64,000 nucleotides of DNA, from contig JBAZOO010000012.1 in NCBI GenBank assembly GCA_041648735.1, positions 1 to 64,000 on the forward strand, read 5' to 3'. Source of the DNA: JBAZOO01 sp041648735 (lineage in GTDB: Bacteria; Verrucomicrobiota; Lentisphaeria; Oligosphaerales; CAITYL01). Positions 17,766 through 26,575 of the stretch are shown here, piece after piece (the stretch's first letter is position 1; every line of letters starts with the position of its first letter). The notes below the pieces were generated by a model that did not search any database, was not told the DNA's origin, and saw only the letters and a list, made by a program, of their open reading frames with translations. The position numbers and the translations under genes are program-made.

Positions 17766-17820
17766 TGCATTAATTGTTCTTACAGTTTGGCGGTGTAAGC
17801 CGAATTATGGAGTGACTAAA

Positions 17821-19083
17821 ATGTTTACAGTTTTTGATGTTGAAACGACAGGATTATTTCCACTGTCCAGCAATAGAATTATTGAAGTTGGGATAGTCAG
17901 GCTTGATGCCGATTTGAACATCATTGATGAATATGATACGCTAATCAATCCGCAAAGAGACATTGGTCCTACAAGTATTCATGGCATTACATCTGGAGAA
18001 ATAATCAGGGCCCCATTGTTTTCTGAAATTGTTGGAAATGTTTTATGTTTAATGAAGGATTCCATTATTGTTGGGCACAAGATAAATTTTGATTATTCTT
18101 TTTTGACTTCTGAACTTACAAGAATCGGCATAGAATTGCCCAAAATCCCCTTGTTATGCACATGCTCATTAGCAAAAAAAATCCCCATTAATTTCCAAAA
18201 CTATAAACTCAACACTTGCTGCAAAATGATGGCCATAAATCATAATAATGTTCATTCGGCTCTTGGCGATGCAAAAGCCACGGCCGATTTTCTTAAAGTC
18301 GTAAAAAATAGATTTGCAGAAATCTTTTCAGACTATGTCAAAAACGCGCAAGACTGTTCTTTAAATTTAAAGACTATTCCAATTTTTGAAGCATCTCAAA
18401 AAAGGAAGACACGAAGCAATTGTAGCGTCATTGATAGAGGACAAAATTACTTGGCAAAAATAGTCGAAAGACTGAATCATAATGGATTCTCGGAAAATAC
18501 AATTGAATATACGAATTTTCTCGGACGGGTTATTGAAGATCGAATTGTCACCGCAGACGAAGCCGAACAACTGTATGCGATCGCATCAACGCTAGGACTT
18601 TCTGCTGAGCAGGTAAAATTCGTCCATAAAAAGTATGTTGAAAAAATGATTGCAGTTGCTTTGAATGATGGCGAAATAAATGATATTGAATACCGCGATC
18701 TTCAAACTATTGCATTAATATTAGGTGTTCAAGAGTGTGATTTAAAAGAGATGATCACAAATATCACTGATTCAGGATGCCAACCTATAATAGCCACAGA
18801 AAATTATAATAATCGAGAATCTTTTGCTGGGAAGAAAATTTGCTTTACGGGTGAGTTATTATGTGAAATTAATGGGAAACATATTCAGCGTTCTGAAGCT
18901 GAAAAACTGGCATCCGAAAAAGCAGGCTGCATTATTGCCGATGCGGTGACCAAAAAACTGGATATTTTAGTTTGTGCAGATGCAGACTCTCTTTCGGGAA
19001 AGGCGCGAAAGGCGCACGCCTATGGAATAAGAATAATCGCCGAAAGAGATTTCTGGTCGAAGATTGGCGTTGAAATTGATTAA
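17821..19083 (+). CDS. DnaQ-like 3'-5' exonuclease with TerB-like and BRCT domains
   Basis: The 420-residue protein has three parts. Residues 1-165 are a DEDDh exonuclease with all catalytic residues visible: D6 and E8 in FDVETTG, D91 in INFDYSF, H145 and D150 in HSALGDAKAT. Residues about 231-305 are helical and resemble a TerB-type module (VTADEAEQLYAIASTLGL, LNDGEINDIEYRDL). Residues 334-418 are a BRCT domain (GKKICFTGEL, VTKKLDILVCAD). GGAGTG precedes the ATG. The gene is strongly AT-rich and converges on the AT-rich end of the ligase gene, 40 bases away. A DNA-repair or defence role is plausible; neither is proven. Confidence 0.82.
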   Translation: MFTVFDVETTGLFPLSSNRIIEVGIVRLDADLNIIDEYDTLINPQRDIGPTSIHGITSGEIIRAPLFSEIVGNVLCLMKDSIIVGHKINFDYSFLTSELTRIGIELPKIPLLCTCSLAKKIPINFQNYKLNTCCKMMAINHNNVHSALGDAKATADFLKVVKNRFAEIFSDYVKNAQDCSLNLKTIPIFEASQKRKTRSNCSVIDRGQNYLAKIVERLNHNGFSENTIEYTNFLGRVIEDRIVTADEAEQLYAIASTLGLSAEQVKFVHKKYVEKMIAVALNDGEINDIEYRDLQTIALILGVQECDLKEMITNITDSGCQPIIATENYNNRESFAGKKICFTGELLCEINGKHIQRSEAEKLASEKAGCIIADAVTKKLDILVCADADSLSGKARKAHAYGIRIIAERDFWSKIGVEID

Positions 19084-19123
19084 TATGTCCATAAAGAATG
19101 AAGGATGTAACCATTTTACGCGG

Positions 19124-21193
19124 TTAAAAGGTCGGTAGCATTAATTGCCCTTTTTCATTACTATTAGAATTCGATTGACTTTGCAATCCGCACATCTCAT
19201 CAAATTCAGCCTCGGTAATTATTTTAACTCCGAGTTTAGCCGCCTTTGATAATTTCATGCCAGCACTTTCACCGGCAATCAGATAATTTAACTCTTTGGT
19301 TACAGAATCTGTCACGATACCCCCAAGTGATTTAATTAATTTATGCACTTCCGACCTTGGTTTTACAAAGGTTCCGGTCACGCAAAAAGATAACCCTTTC
19401 AAGGCTTGATTTGATGCCTGATCCCTTTCACTTGTTACTTTGACACGTTTATATAGTTCCCGCAGAAACACGTTTTTTTGCTTCATTCCATTTTTCAAGG
19501 CCATGGCCCGCAGATATTCATTTTCTGCTTTTTTATTTTTTGTCTGATTACCCCCAATTCCTTTTATTGAAGCAATTTTTTTAATGTCAAGATCAATTCC
19601 GCTGACGAAATCATCGATTGAATAATATTCGCTACGCAACAAAATTTCAAACAAGCGCCTTCCCCATCCAGGAATACCCAAGGCTGAAAGTAATTGAGCT
19701 TCCGTTGCCACTGGATCCCTCAATGCTGCTTCGATATTTTTGGCTTCTTTACACTTGAAAACAGTAGGTATTGTTTCTTTACAATTCTTGTCTTTGTTCT
19801 TCTTTACCAATCGTCCTTTTACAAATACGGTTTTTAATTTTTCAGAAGTTATATCAAGAATTTCCCATGGATGTTTGATTAAACCGGCCGTTATGACACT
19901 TTCCACAGCCACTTTCCCAACTTCTTTGATCCCCAGCTCGTCGAGGAGATGGATGACGGTTTCCTCGAATTGGGCGGGGCAGTCCGGGTTCTGGCAGACC
20001 AGATCCACGCCTTTGTTGATGAGGTGCGCGCCGCAGGAGGGGCAGGCCGCGGGGATTTCCGTGCGGCGGCCCGCGGGACGTTCGAGGACTTCGACCAGCT
20101 TGGGAATGATCTCATTCGCCTTCTCGAAGCGGATCCGGTCGCCGACGGCCACATCCTGCTGCTGCATCCATTCGAGGTTGTGGAGGGTGATGCGCGCGAC
20201 CGTGGAGCCGCAGATCGGCGTCGGCTCGATCAACGCCACGGGGCAGACCCGGCCGTTGCGCGAGGTCGCCCATTCGAACCCGAGAATGCGCGCCGCCTTT
20301 TTTTCCGTTTCAAACTTGAACGCCAGCGCGCCCTTGGGGCACTTGCCGGACCACCCTTCGCTGTCGAACGCCGCCTGGCTGTTGACCCGCACGACCACGC
20401 CATCGATCTCGTATTCCAACTGTTCATACGCATCCCGCAGCCGGGCCAGCGTCTCCGTGGCCGCCGCGGACTCGCGGAACACCGCCAGCTCCAGCGGCGG
20501 CGTGACGAAGCCGAACTCCGCCAGCCGCGCAAATTTCGCGGCATGGGTGCGCAGCGCCGGATCCCCGAGCAGCTCGTAGGCGACGAAGCGGATCTTGCGT
20601 TCCTGGGTGAAGGTCGGATCCTTCTGGCGCAGTCCGCCGGCGGTGGCGTTGCGCGGATTGGCCAGCGCGTCCTCGCCTTGGTCCATCTTGCCGTAGAAGT
20701 CGCCCTTGGCGATGTAGGCTTCGCCGCGGACTTCGAGGAAGGGCTCGGGGGCGGGGATCCGCGCCGGCAGGTTCCGGACAAACCGCGCATTGGCGGTGAC
20801 CAGCTCGCCTTCCACGCCGTCGCCGCGCGTCACCGCCCGCACCAGGGCGCCATGCTCGTAATGCAGGCTCAAGGAACAGCCGTCAATCTTCGGCATGAGC
20901 GTGACCTCGGTGCCGGCAAATTTGGCGAGGATTTCGGCGGCGCCGTGGCACTTGAGCAGCGAGCCCATCAGCGTCCGATGGCGATATTTCTCGCCGAACA
21001 CCGCATGGCCGATGTCACGCAGCACCGGCGAATCGGGGCGCAGCCGCTCCAGCTCGGCGCGCAGGGCGTCGTACTCCGGATCGGAGACCAGCGGGCTGTC
21101 CAAGTCATAGTAGCGCCGGTTGTGCAGCGCCACCTGCGCCTCCAGCCAGGCGACCCGCGCCGCCACCGCTTCATCCTGTCCGTCCTGTCCCAT
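19124..21193 (-). CDS. NAD+-dependent DNA ligase (LigA family), hybrid GC/AT gene
   Basis: The 689-residue ligase shows domain Ia (YYDLDSPLVSDPEYDAL), the adenylation site with Lys in MPKIDGCSLSLHYE, TRGDGVEGELVTAN, an OB fold, a four-Cys zinc finger (CPSCG...CQNPDCP, about residues 385-410), a short HhH region (ALGIPGWG, IKGIGG) and a BRCT domain. The sequence around the Lys is divergent, so it may be a second ligase beside a canonical LigA. Codons 1 to about 423 are GC-rich like the chromosome; from about 19925 to the stop the DNA is AT-rich like the neighbouring exonuclease gene. ATG 21193 gives a normal N-terminus. Confidence 0.85.
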   Translation of the reverse strand: MGQDGQDEAVAARVAWLEAQVALHNRRYYDLDSPLVSDPEYDALRAELERLRPDSPVLRDIGHAVFGEKYRHRTLMGSLLKCHGAAEILAKFAGTEVTLMPKIDGCSLSLHYEHGALVRAVTRGDGVEGELVTANARFVRNLPARIPAPEPFLEVRGEAYIAKGDFYGKMDQGEDALANPRNATAGGLRQKDPTFTQERKIRFVAYELLGDPALRTHAAKFARLAEFGFVTPPLELAVFRESAAATETLARLRDAYEQLEYEIDGVVVRVNSQAAFDSEGWSGKCPKGALAFKFETEKKAARILGFEWATSRNGRVCPVALIEPTPICGSTVARITLHNLEWMQQQDVAVGDRIRFEKANEIIPKLVEVLERPAGRRTEIPAACPSCGAHLINKGVDLVCQNPDCPAQFEETVIHLLDELGIKEVGKVAVESVITAGLIKHPWEILDITSEKLKTVFVKGRLVKKNKDKNCKETIPTVFKCKEAKNIEAALRDPVATEAQLLSALGIPGWGRRLFEILLRSEYYSIDDFVSGIDLDIKKIASIKGIGGNQTKNKKAENEYLRAMALKNGMKQKNVFLRELYKRVKVTSERDQASNQALKGLSFCVTGTFVKPRSEVHKLIKSLGGIVTDSVTKELNYLIAGESAGMKLSKAAKLGVKIITEAEFDEMCGLQSQSNSNSNEKGQLMLPTF

Positions 21194-21282
21194 CGCCGCC
21201 ACCCCATCCCTTTCCTGGCGGGGCCGGCCATCCGCCCCATTGCCCAAGCGGCCAATGTAGCGTTCGCGGCCCCCGGCACAAA

Positions 21283-22983
21283 TCAGCCGCCGCGGTGGCG
21301 GCCGAGCCGGGCGGCGGCCCAGAGGGCAAGCTCTTCCCGGCGGATCTTGGCGTTGTGGCGGATGTCGACCGGAAAGGCTTTGCGGAAAAAGATCTGGCGG
21401 ATGCCGGCGGTGACCGGGCTGGCGGCGCCGAGCCCGAGGAGCTGGCGGGCGAACTCCGCCCGCCGCCGGGCCGTGCACGGGAAGCGGCCAGGGTTGGGCT
21501 CGATGACCATGACCGGCACCTGCGCGGCGGCCGCGGCGTCGCCCACGCCGACCAGGGCGGCACGGTGGACGTCGGGATGGTTGCGGAAGATGGCCTCGCA
21601 AGTGATGGTGAAGAGTGGGCCGTGCGGAGTCCGCACCCGGTGGGCCTTGCGGCCGCAGAACCAGAGCCGCCCCTGGGCGTCGAGGTGGCCGACGTCGCCG
21701 ATGCGGTGCCAGAGCCGCCCCTGGGCGTCACGCATCTTGGCCAGGGCGGTGGCCTCTTCCAGCCCGTAGTAGGCGGGGGTGACGACTTCGCCGCGGACGG
21801 CGATCTCGCCGATTTCGCCCGGCGGCAGCTCCGCGCCTTCGGGATAGGCCGGCAGCGGCCCGTCGGTGATGGGCAGGATACGGACCTCGATGCCGGGCAC
21901 GGGGCGGCCGACGCAGGTGCCGGCGCCTTGCGCGGTGCGGGCGGCGGTTTCGGCGAGCACCTCGTGGCCGGTGATGTCGGCGACGGGCAGCGACTCGGTG
22001 GCGCCATAGGGGGTGTGGGTCTCCGCGCCGGGATCCAGCACCTGTTCGAGGAGCAGCCGGTGCAGGGCGGCCGGCGCTGGCGCGCCGGACATGAAGATCC
22101 GGCGCAGCCCCGGCAGCCGTTCGCCCCGGCGGGCGCACCAGGCGCCGACCGTCTCCCACAGTGCCGGCGAGCCGAAGGAGTAGGTGACGTGGAAGCGCCG
22201 GATTGGCTCGACGATGGCGCGGGGGGCGACCTTGGCGGGGCGGGTGAAGTCCATGTGCGGGATGACCGCGGTGGCGCCCAGGGCGGTGCTGAACAGGCCA
22301 AAGAGGGGGAAGCAGGGCAGGTCGCAGTCGCCGGGGCCGATGCCGTAGGCCTCGTGCAGGAGCCGCACCTGCGCGTCAAAGATCCGGTGGGTGTAGACCA
22401 CCCCCTTGGCGGGGCCGGTGCTGCCGGAGGTGAAGAGGATTGCCGCCGTCTCGTCCGGCGCCGTCGCCGCCACCGGGAACGGCGCCCATGAAGAACCCTC
22501 TGCCAAGGGTTTCCCCCGCATTTCCGCCAGCATTCTCGGCAGGGAGCGGGTGGCGCCGAGGTGGTGAGGGCCGATGACGAAGAAGTGGCGGACGGCGCGG
22601 AAGCTGGCGGGGGAGAGGAGGCGCAGGAGGTGCGCCGCCGGGATGCCGATGAAGGCCGCCGGTTCCACCTGGCGCACGGCGCGGAGCAGGCCGCGGACGC
22701 CCAGGCCGGGGTCGATCAGCACCGGCACCGCGCCGAGCTTGAACAGGGCGAAGGCCAGCGGCACCAGGTCGAAGCCGGGGCGGACCATCAGCAGCACCTT
22801 CGCGCCGCGCTCCACCCCCGCCCGCCGGAGCAGGTGCGCATAGCCGTCGCATTTGCGTGCGGACTCCGCAAAGCTCTGCGGCAGATAGTCGCGGCGGCCG
22901 CGGCGCTTGACGGGCACCCACAGGGCCACCTTGTCGGCATTGGCGGCGGCGACGGCGGCAAAGCGTTCGGCGATGTTGAGCAT
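21283..22983 (-). CDS. AMP-forming fatty acyl ligase, OleC-like
   Basis: The 566-residue ANL-superfamily enzyme shows the AMP loop LFTSGSTGPAKGVVYTH, a CDLPCFPLFGLFS segment, the YGATESLPVA A5 motif, and a C-terminal half with IGDVGHLDAQGRLWFCGR. The HTPYGATE and CFPLF features and length match OleC, which in olefin biosynthesis converts beta-hydroxy acids to beta-lactones. No OleA, OleB or OleD is in the window, so a general acyl-CoA or acyl-AMP ligase role is equally possible. It lies 48 bases after the methyltransferase gene and 89 bases before the ligase gene on the same strand. Confidence 0.78.
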   Translation of the reverse strand: MLNIAERFAAVAAANADKVALWVPVKRRGRRDYLPQSFAESARKCDGYAHLLRRAGVERGAKVLLMVRPGFDLVPLAFALFKLGAVPVLIDPGLGVRGLLRAVRQVEPAAFIGIPAAHLLRLLSPASFRAVRHFFVIGPHHLGATRSLPRMLAEMRGKPLAEGSSWAPFPVAATAPDETAAILFTSGSTGPAKGVVYTHRIFDAQVRLLHEAYGIGPGDCDLPCFPLFGLFSTALGATAVIPHMDFTRPAKVAPRAIVEPIRRFHVTYSFGSPALWETVGAWCARRGERLPGLRRIFMSGAPAPAALHRLLLEQVLDPGAETHTPYGATESLPVADITGHEVLAETAARTAQGAGTCVGRPVPGIEVRILPITDGPLPAYPEGAELPPGEIGEIAVRGEVVTPAYYGLEEATALAKMRDAQGRLWHRIGDVGHLDAQGRLWFCGRKAHRVRTPHGPLFTITCEAIFRNHPDVHRAALVGVGDAAAAAQVPVMVIEPNPGRFPCTARRRAEFARQLLGLGAASPVTAGIRQIFFRKAFPVDIRHNAKIRREELALWAAARLGRHRGG

Positions 22984-23031
22984 GGGCGCAATGTATCCGC
23001 GCCCCGCCGATCCGCGAGCCCCGGGGCAAGG

Positions 23032-24174
23032 TCAGGGCTGGCGCAGGAAATCCACGTCGTAGCCGCGGCGGCGGACGCTGCTTTCCGGGCGGAGGCCGTG
23101 GGCGGCGGCCAGCTCGCGCACGGTTGGGCCGTGCTTGGAGACGATGGCGGCGCGGCCGCCGGGGCGGAGGGCGGTGGCGGCGGTGCGCAGGAAGAGGTCG
23201 CAGATCCGCTGGTCGGCATAGTACGGCGGGTTGCCCAGGAACCAGTCGAAGCTGGCCGGCGCGGGCGCATAGGCGTCGTCCTGCACGACCTCGGCCTGGC
23301 CGGCGAAGCCGTTGGCCGCGGCGTTGGCCTGGGCGCAGGCGACGGCGCGGGCGTGGGAATCCACCAGCACCAGGCGGCCGGGCACGCCGCCCGCGGCCCG
23401 GAGCGCCGCCGCCAGCAGCAGGGAAGTCGTCCCGCCGCCGCAGCCCAGTTCGAGCACGGCCTCGCCCGTGGCCAGCTCCACGCATTCCGCCAATGCCGTG
23501 CCGCCCGCGTCCGGCCGGCCGTGGCAGAAGACGCCGGGGCGCGAGACCAGTTCCAGGGCGACTTTCGGCGTCGAGGCGCGGAAGTGGCAGAGCCGGGGCG
23601 TCCAGACGCTCTGGGCCAGGCTCTGGCCGGCCAGCAGCAGGTGTTCGCGGGTGCGCGCCACTTCGCGGAGCCGGTCCAGCAGGCGGATGAGGCGCGGGCG
23701 GAAATCGCTGGCGCGGCGCTGGGGCAGCACGACCCAGACGGGGCTGGCGGGGGGCAGCACCGAACTGAAGCGCTCCAGCAGGTCGAACGCCAGGAGCCGG
23801 TCGGAATCGCGGCGGATGATGAGGAATCCAGCCTGCGCCGCGGCGGCCGGCGCCGGTTCGGGGTCGGGCGTGCAGCCGACGCGCACGTTCGCCAGCGGCG
23901 CCAGCTTCGCCCGCAGCAGCCGGGCGGCGTGCAGGTCCGGCTCCCAGACCTCCACGGTCCCCGTCGGTCCGGCCGCGGCGAGCACGGCGGGCAAGGCCGG
24001 CGCGCCGTGGGGCAGCGGCACCAGGGCGCGGCCGCCGGGCAGGAGCGGCGGCAGATGGGCAAGGAGCAATTCCTCCTCCGGCTCGACCCGGCGCACGCCC
24101 GTTATCCTGACCACCCCTTGCGGAGTCCGCAGGCGGATCGCCTCCCCTTCGCCCGCCAGGTTGATTTCGGTCAT
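23032..24174 (-). CDS. RsmC/RlmG-like class I methyltransferase
   Basis: The product is about 380 residues from ATG 24174. Its N-terminal half is a divergent methyltransferase-like domain, and the C-terminal half carries the SAM site VLELGCGGGTTSLLLAAAL and the base-methylation motif GNPPYY. This two-domain arrangement matches RsmC and RlmG, rRNA guanine-N2 methyltransferases. The start is ambiguous: a frame from ATG 24246, which overlaps the nrdJ stop as TGATG, would add 24 residues mostly made of (Met-Ser-Pro) repeats from a 9-bp microsatellite. I prefer 24174, but coupling to nrdJ could favour 24246. The exact target is unknown. Confidence 0.75.
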   Translation of the reverse strand: MTEINLAGEGEAIRLRTPQGVVRITGVRRVEPEEELLLAHLPPLLPGGRALVPLPHGAPALPAVLAAAGPTGTVEVWEPDLHAARLLRAKLAPLANVRVGCTPDPEPAPAAAAQAGFLIIRRDSDRLLAFDLLERFSSVLPPASPVWVVLPQRRASDFRPRLIRLLDRLREVARTREHLLLAGQSLAQSVWTPRLCHFRASTPKVALELVSRPGVFCHGRPDAGGTALAECVELATGEAVLELGCGGGTTSLLLAAALRAAGGVPGRLVLVDSHARAVACAQANAAANGFAGQAEVVQDDAYAPAPASFDWFLGNPPYYADQRICDLFLRTAATALRPGGRAAIVSKHGPTVRELAAAHGLRPESSVRRRGYDVDFLRQP

Positions 24175-24228
24175 GGGACTCATGGGACTCATGGGACTGA
24201 TCGGACTCATCGGACTCATCGGACTCAT
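24175..24228. repeat. 9-bp tandem repeat, six units
   Basis: Six tandem nonamers, GGGACTCAT or CGGACTCAT with one GGGACTGAT variant, fill most of the gap between nrdJ and the methyltransferase gene. On the minus strand each full unit is ATG-AGT-CC(C/G), so the array offers several in-frame start codons to the methyltransferase. Copy number is likely to vary between strains. Confidence 0.85.
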
Positions 24229-24245
24229 GGTGGGCCGCCCGTCCA

Positions 24246-26549
24246 TCAACTGCATTTGCTGTAGCCGCAGGCGAGGCATTTGAGGCAGCCTTCCTGGGCA
24301 ATGAGCTTGGGCTGGTTGCAGGCGGGGCAGAAGCCGAAGCCGGGGCTGGCGCTGGCCGGCGCCTCCACCACGCGGGCGTCGCCGCCCTCCCCAGCCGTGG
24401 CCGCGCCGCCGCCGTTTTCCGGCAGCAGGCCGAGCCGGCGCAGGTGCAGGCCGATCACCTTGCCGATCGCCGCCGGCAGGGAGGGCACGAACTCCCCCTC
24501 GCTGAAATAGCCGCCCGCCGGGTCGTAGATCGATGTGAGTTCCTCGACCAGGAAAGCGGGATCCTCCTCGCGCCGGAAAATGGCCGAGGTGAGCCGGGTC
24601 ATGGCGACGATCCAACTGAAATGCTGCAAGTTCTTGGTGTTGATGAAGATCTCGTAGGGCCGCCGGCGGCCGTGCTCCTCCAGGTCGTTGATGGTGACGT
24701 AGAAGGCCTCCTTCGAGACCGGCGTCCGGACCTTGTAGGTGGTGCCGTGCAGGAGGGGCGGGCGGCGGGCCTTGGCCACCGCCCCCGGGGCCGGCAGCGG
24801 GGCCGGGGCAAGCGCGGCGGCCGGCCCGGCGGGGCGGGGCGCCTCCCGCCGCACCAGCACGCCGGCGATCTGTTCGCTGGGGCGGAAGGTGGTGCAGCCC
24901 TTGAGGCCATGCTCGTAGGCCAGTTGGTAGATCTCCTTGAACGCCTCGAAAGGGAAGTCGGCGGGGACATTGATGGTCTTGGAGATCGAGCTGTCGACGT
25001 GCTTCTGCAAGGCGGCCTGCATCTCGATGTGCTGGACGGGCGAGATCCGGTCGGCGGTGACGAAGGCGGGCGGCAGCTTCTCGTCCGCCTCCGGCCGGCC
25101 GAAGCGGCGGCAGTACTCGGCGTAGGCGAAGTCGAGGACCTCATGCTCGCGCACCTCGTGCTCCTCCGCCCCTTCGCGGACCTTGCGCACGTAGTGGAAG
25201 GCAAAGACCGGCTCGATGCCGCTGCTGAGGTTGCCGGCGAGCAGGGAGATGGTGCCGGTCGGGGCGATGCTGGTCAGGTGCGAATTCCGCAGCCCCTGCT
25301 GGCGGATCTTGGCCCGGAGCCGGGGCGGCAGGGTGCGGATGAAGGCGCCTTGCAGGCACTTGTCGCGGTCGAAGGCGGGGAAGGCGCCCTTTTCGGCGGC
25401 GAGGTCGGCGGAGGCGTCGTAGGCGGCGTCCTTGAGGGTGCGCATGGCCTTCTCGGCAAAAGCCCGCCCCGCCGGCTCGCCATAGGGCAGGCCGAGGAAG
25501 ATCAGGGCGTCGGCGAGGCCGGTGATGCCGAGGCCCATGCGCCGCTTGCCCTGGGCCTCCTCGGCCTGGCGCGGCAGCGGGAAGTTGCTGAGGTCGATGA
25601 CGTTGTCGAGGAAGCGCACGGCGGTGGCCGCGGCCTTGGCGAGGCCGGCGAAGTCGAAGCTGGCGGCGGCGCTGAAGGGTTCGCGGACGAAGGCGGTGAG
25701 GTTGAAGGAGCCGAGCAGGCAGGCGCCGTAGGGTGGCAGCGGCTGTTCGCCGCAGGGGTTGGTGGCCCGGATCTCCTCGCAGTACCAGAGGTTGTTGAGG
25801 GCGTTGACCCGGTCGATCATGACCACGCCCGGCTCGGCGCAGTCGTAGGTGGCGCGCATCAGCCGGTCCCACAGCTCCCGGGCGCGGACACGCTTGTGTT
25901 CCTTGCCGGCGAAGAGGAGGGGCCAGTCGGCGTCGTCGGCCACGGCCTTCATGAAGGCGTCGGTGACGGCGACGGAGAGGTTGAACATCCGCAGCACCCC
26001 CTCCTGGCGCTTGGCGGCGATGAACGCCTCGATGTCCGGATGGTCGCAGCGGAGGATGCCCATCTGCGCGCCCCGGCGCTGGCCGGCGCTGAGGATCGTC
26101 TTGCAGGTGGCGTCGAGCACCTGCATGAAGCTCAGCGGCCCGGAGGCGGGCGCATCGACGCCGGCGATGTGGCTGCCCCGGGGGCGGATGGTGGAGAAGT
26201 CGAAGCCGACGCCGCCGCCCTGCTTCTGGGTGATGGCCGCTTCCTTGACGGCCTGGAAGATGCCGGCGATGGAGTCGGCGATCGTGCCCATCACGTAGCA
26301 GTTGAAGAGGGTCGTGTGGTGGCGGCCAGTGCCGGCGTTGGCGAGGATCCGGCCGCCGGGGAGGAAGCGGAAGCCGGCCAGCAGCTCGTAGAAGCGCTTC
26401 GCCCAGAGCTTGGGGTGGGCCTCCTTGGCGGCCACGGCATTGGCCACCCGGCGCCAGGTGTCCTCGAGGGTTCGGTCAACCGGCTGGCCGTCGCGGCAGT
26501 AGCGGTACTTCGACTCCCAGATCTGGCGGGAAATGGCGGGCAGTTCCAT
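24246..26549 (-). CDS. nrdJ: Adenosylcobalamin-dependent class II ribonucleotide reductase
   Basis: The 767-residue enzyme reduces ribonucleotides to deoxyribonucleotides by a B12-generated thiyl radical, without oxygen. It has FLPGGRILANAGTG, a first active-site Cys in LFNCYVMG, QGGGVGFDFSTIRPRG, the NPCGEQPLPPYGACLLGS active-site block and SIAPTGTISLLAGNLSSGIEP. A C-terminal zinc ribbon ends the protein (FCPACNQP...CLKCLACGYSKCS). These are class II (NrdJ/NrdZ) features. A strong AAAGGAGG precedes the ATG. It follows hydG by 26 bases. Confidence 0.93.
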   Translation of the reverse strand: MELPAISRQIWESKYRYCRDGQPVDRTLEDTWRRVANAVAAKEAHPKLWAKRFYELLAGFRFLPGGRILANAGTGRHHTTLFNCYVMGTIADSIAGIFQAVKEAAITQKQGGGVGFDFSTIRPRGSHIAGVDAPASGPLSFMQVLDATCKTILSAGQRRGAQMGILRCDHPDIEAFIAAKRQEGVLRMFNLSVAVTDAFMKAVADDADWPLLFAGKEHKRVRARELWDRLMRATYDCAEPGVVMIDRVNALNNLWYCEEIRATNPCGEQPLPPYGACLLGSFNLTAFVREPFSAAASFDFAGLAKAAATAVRFLDNVIDLSNFPLPRQAEEAQGKRRMGLGITGLADALIFLGLPYGEPAGRAFAEKAMRTLKDAAYDASADLAAEKGAFPAFDRDKCLQGAFIRTLPPRLRAKIRQQGLRNSHLTSIAPTGTISLLAGNLSSGIEPVFAFHYVRKVREGAEEHEVREHEVLDFAYAEYCRRFGRPEADEKLPPAFVTADRISPVQHIEMQAALQKHVDSSISKTINVPADFPFEAFKEIYQLAYEHGLKGCTTFRPSEQIAGVLVRREAPRPAGPAAALAPAPLPAPGAVAKARRPPLLHGTTYKVRTPVSKEAFYVTINDLEEHGRRRPYEIFINTKNLQHFSWIVAMTRLTSAIFRREEDPAFLVEELTSIYDPAGGYFSEGEFVPSLPAAIGKVIGLHLRRLGLLPENGGGAATAGEGGDARVVEAPASASPGFGFCPACNQPKLIAQEGCLKCLACGYSKCS

Positions 26550-26575
26550 GGCTTCGCCTCCTTTCCTGGCGGTCT

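Noticed and set aside
24172..24236. Possible CRISPR or MSP-repeat protein
   Set aside because: The repeats are directly tandem 9-mers without spacers, so they are a microsatellite, not CRISPR. No CRISPR array or cas gene is seen anywhere in the window.
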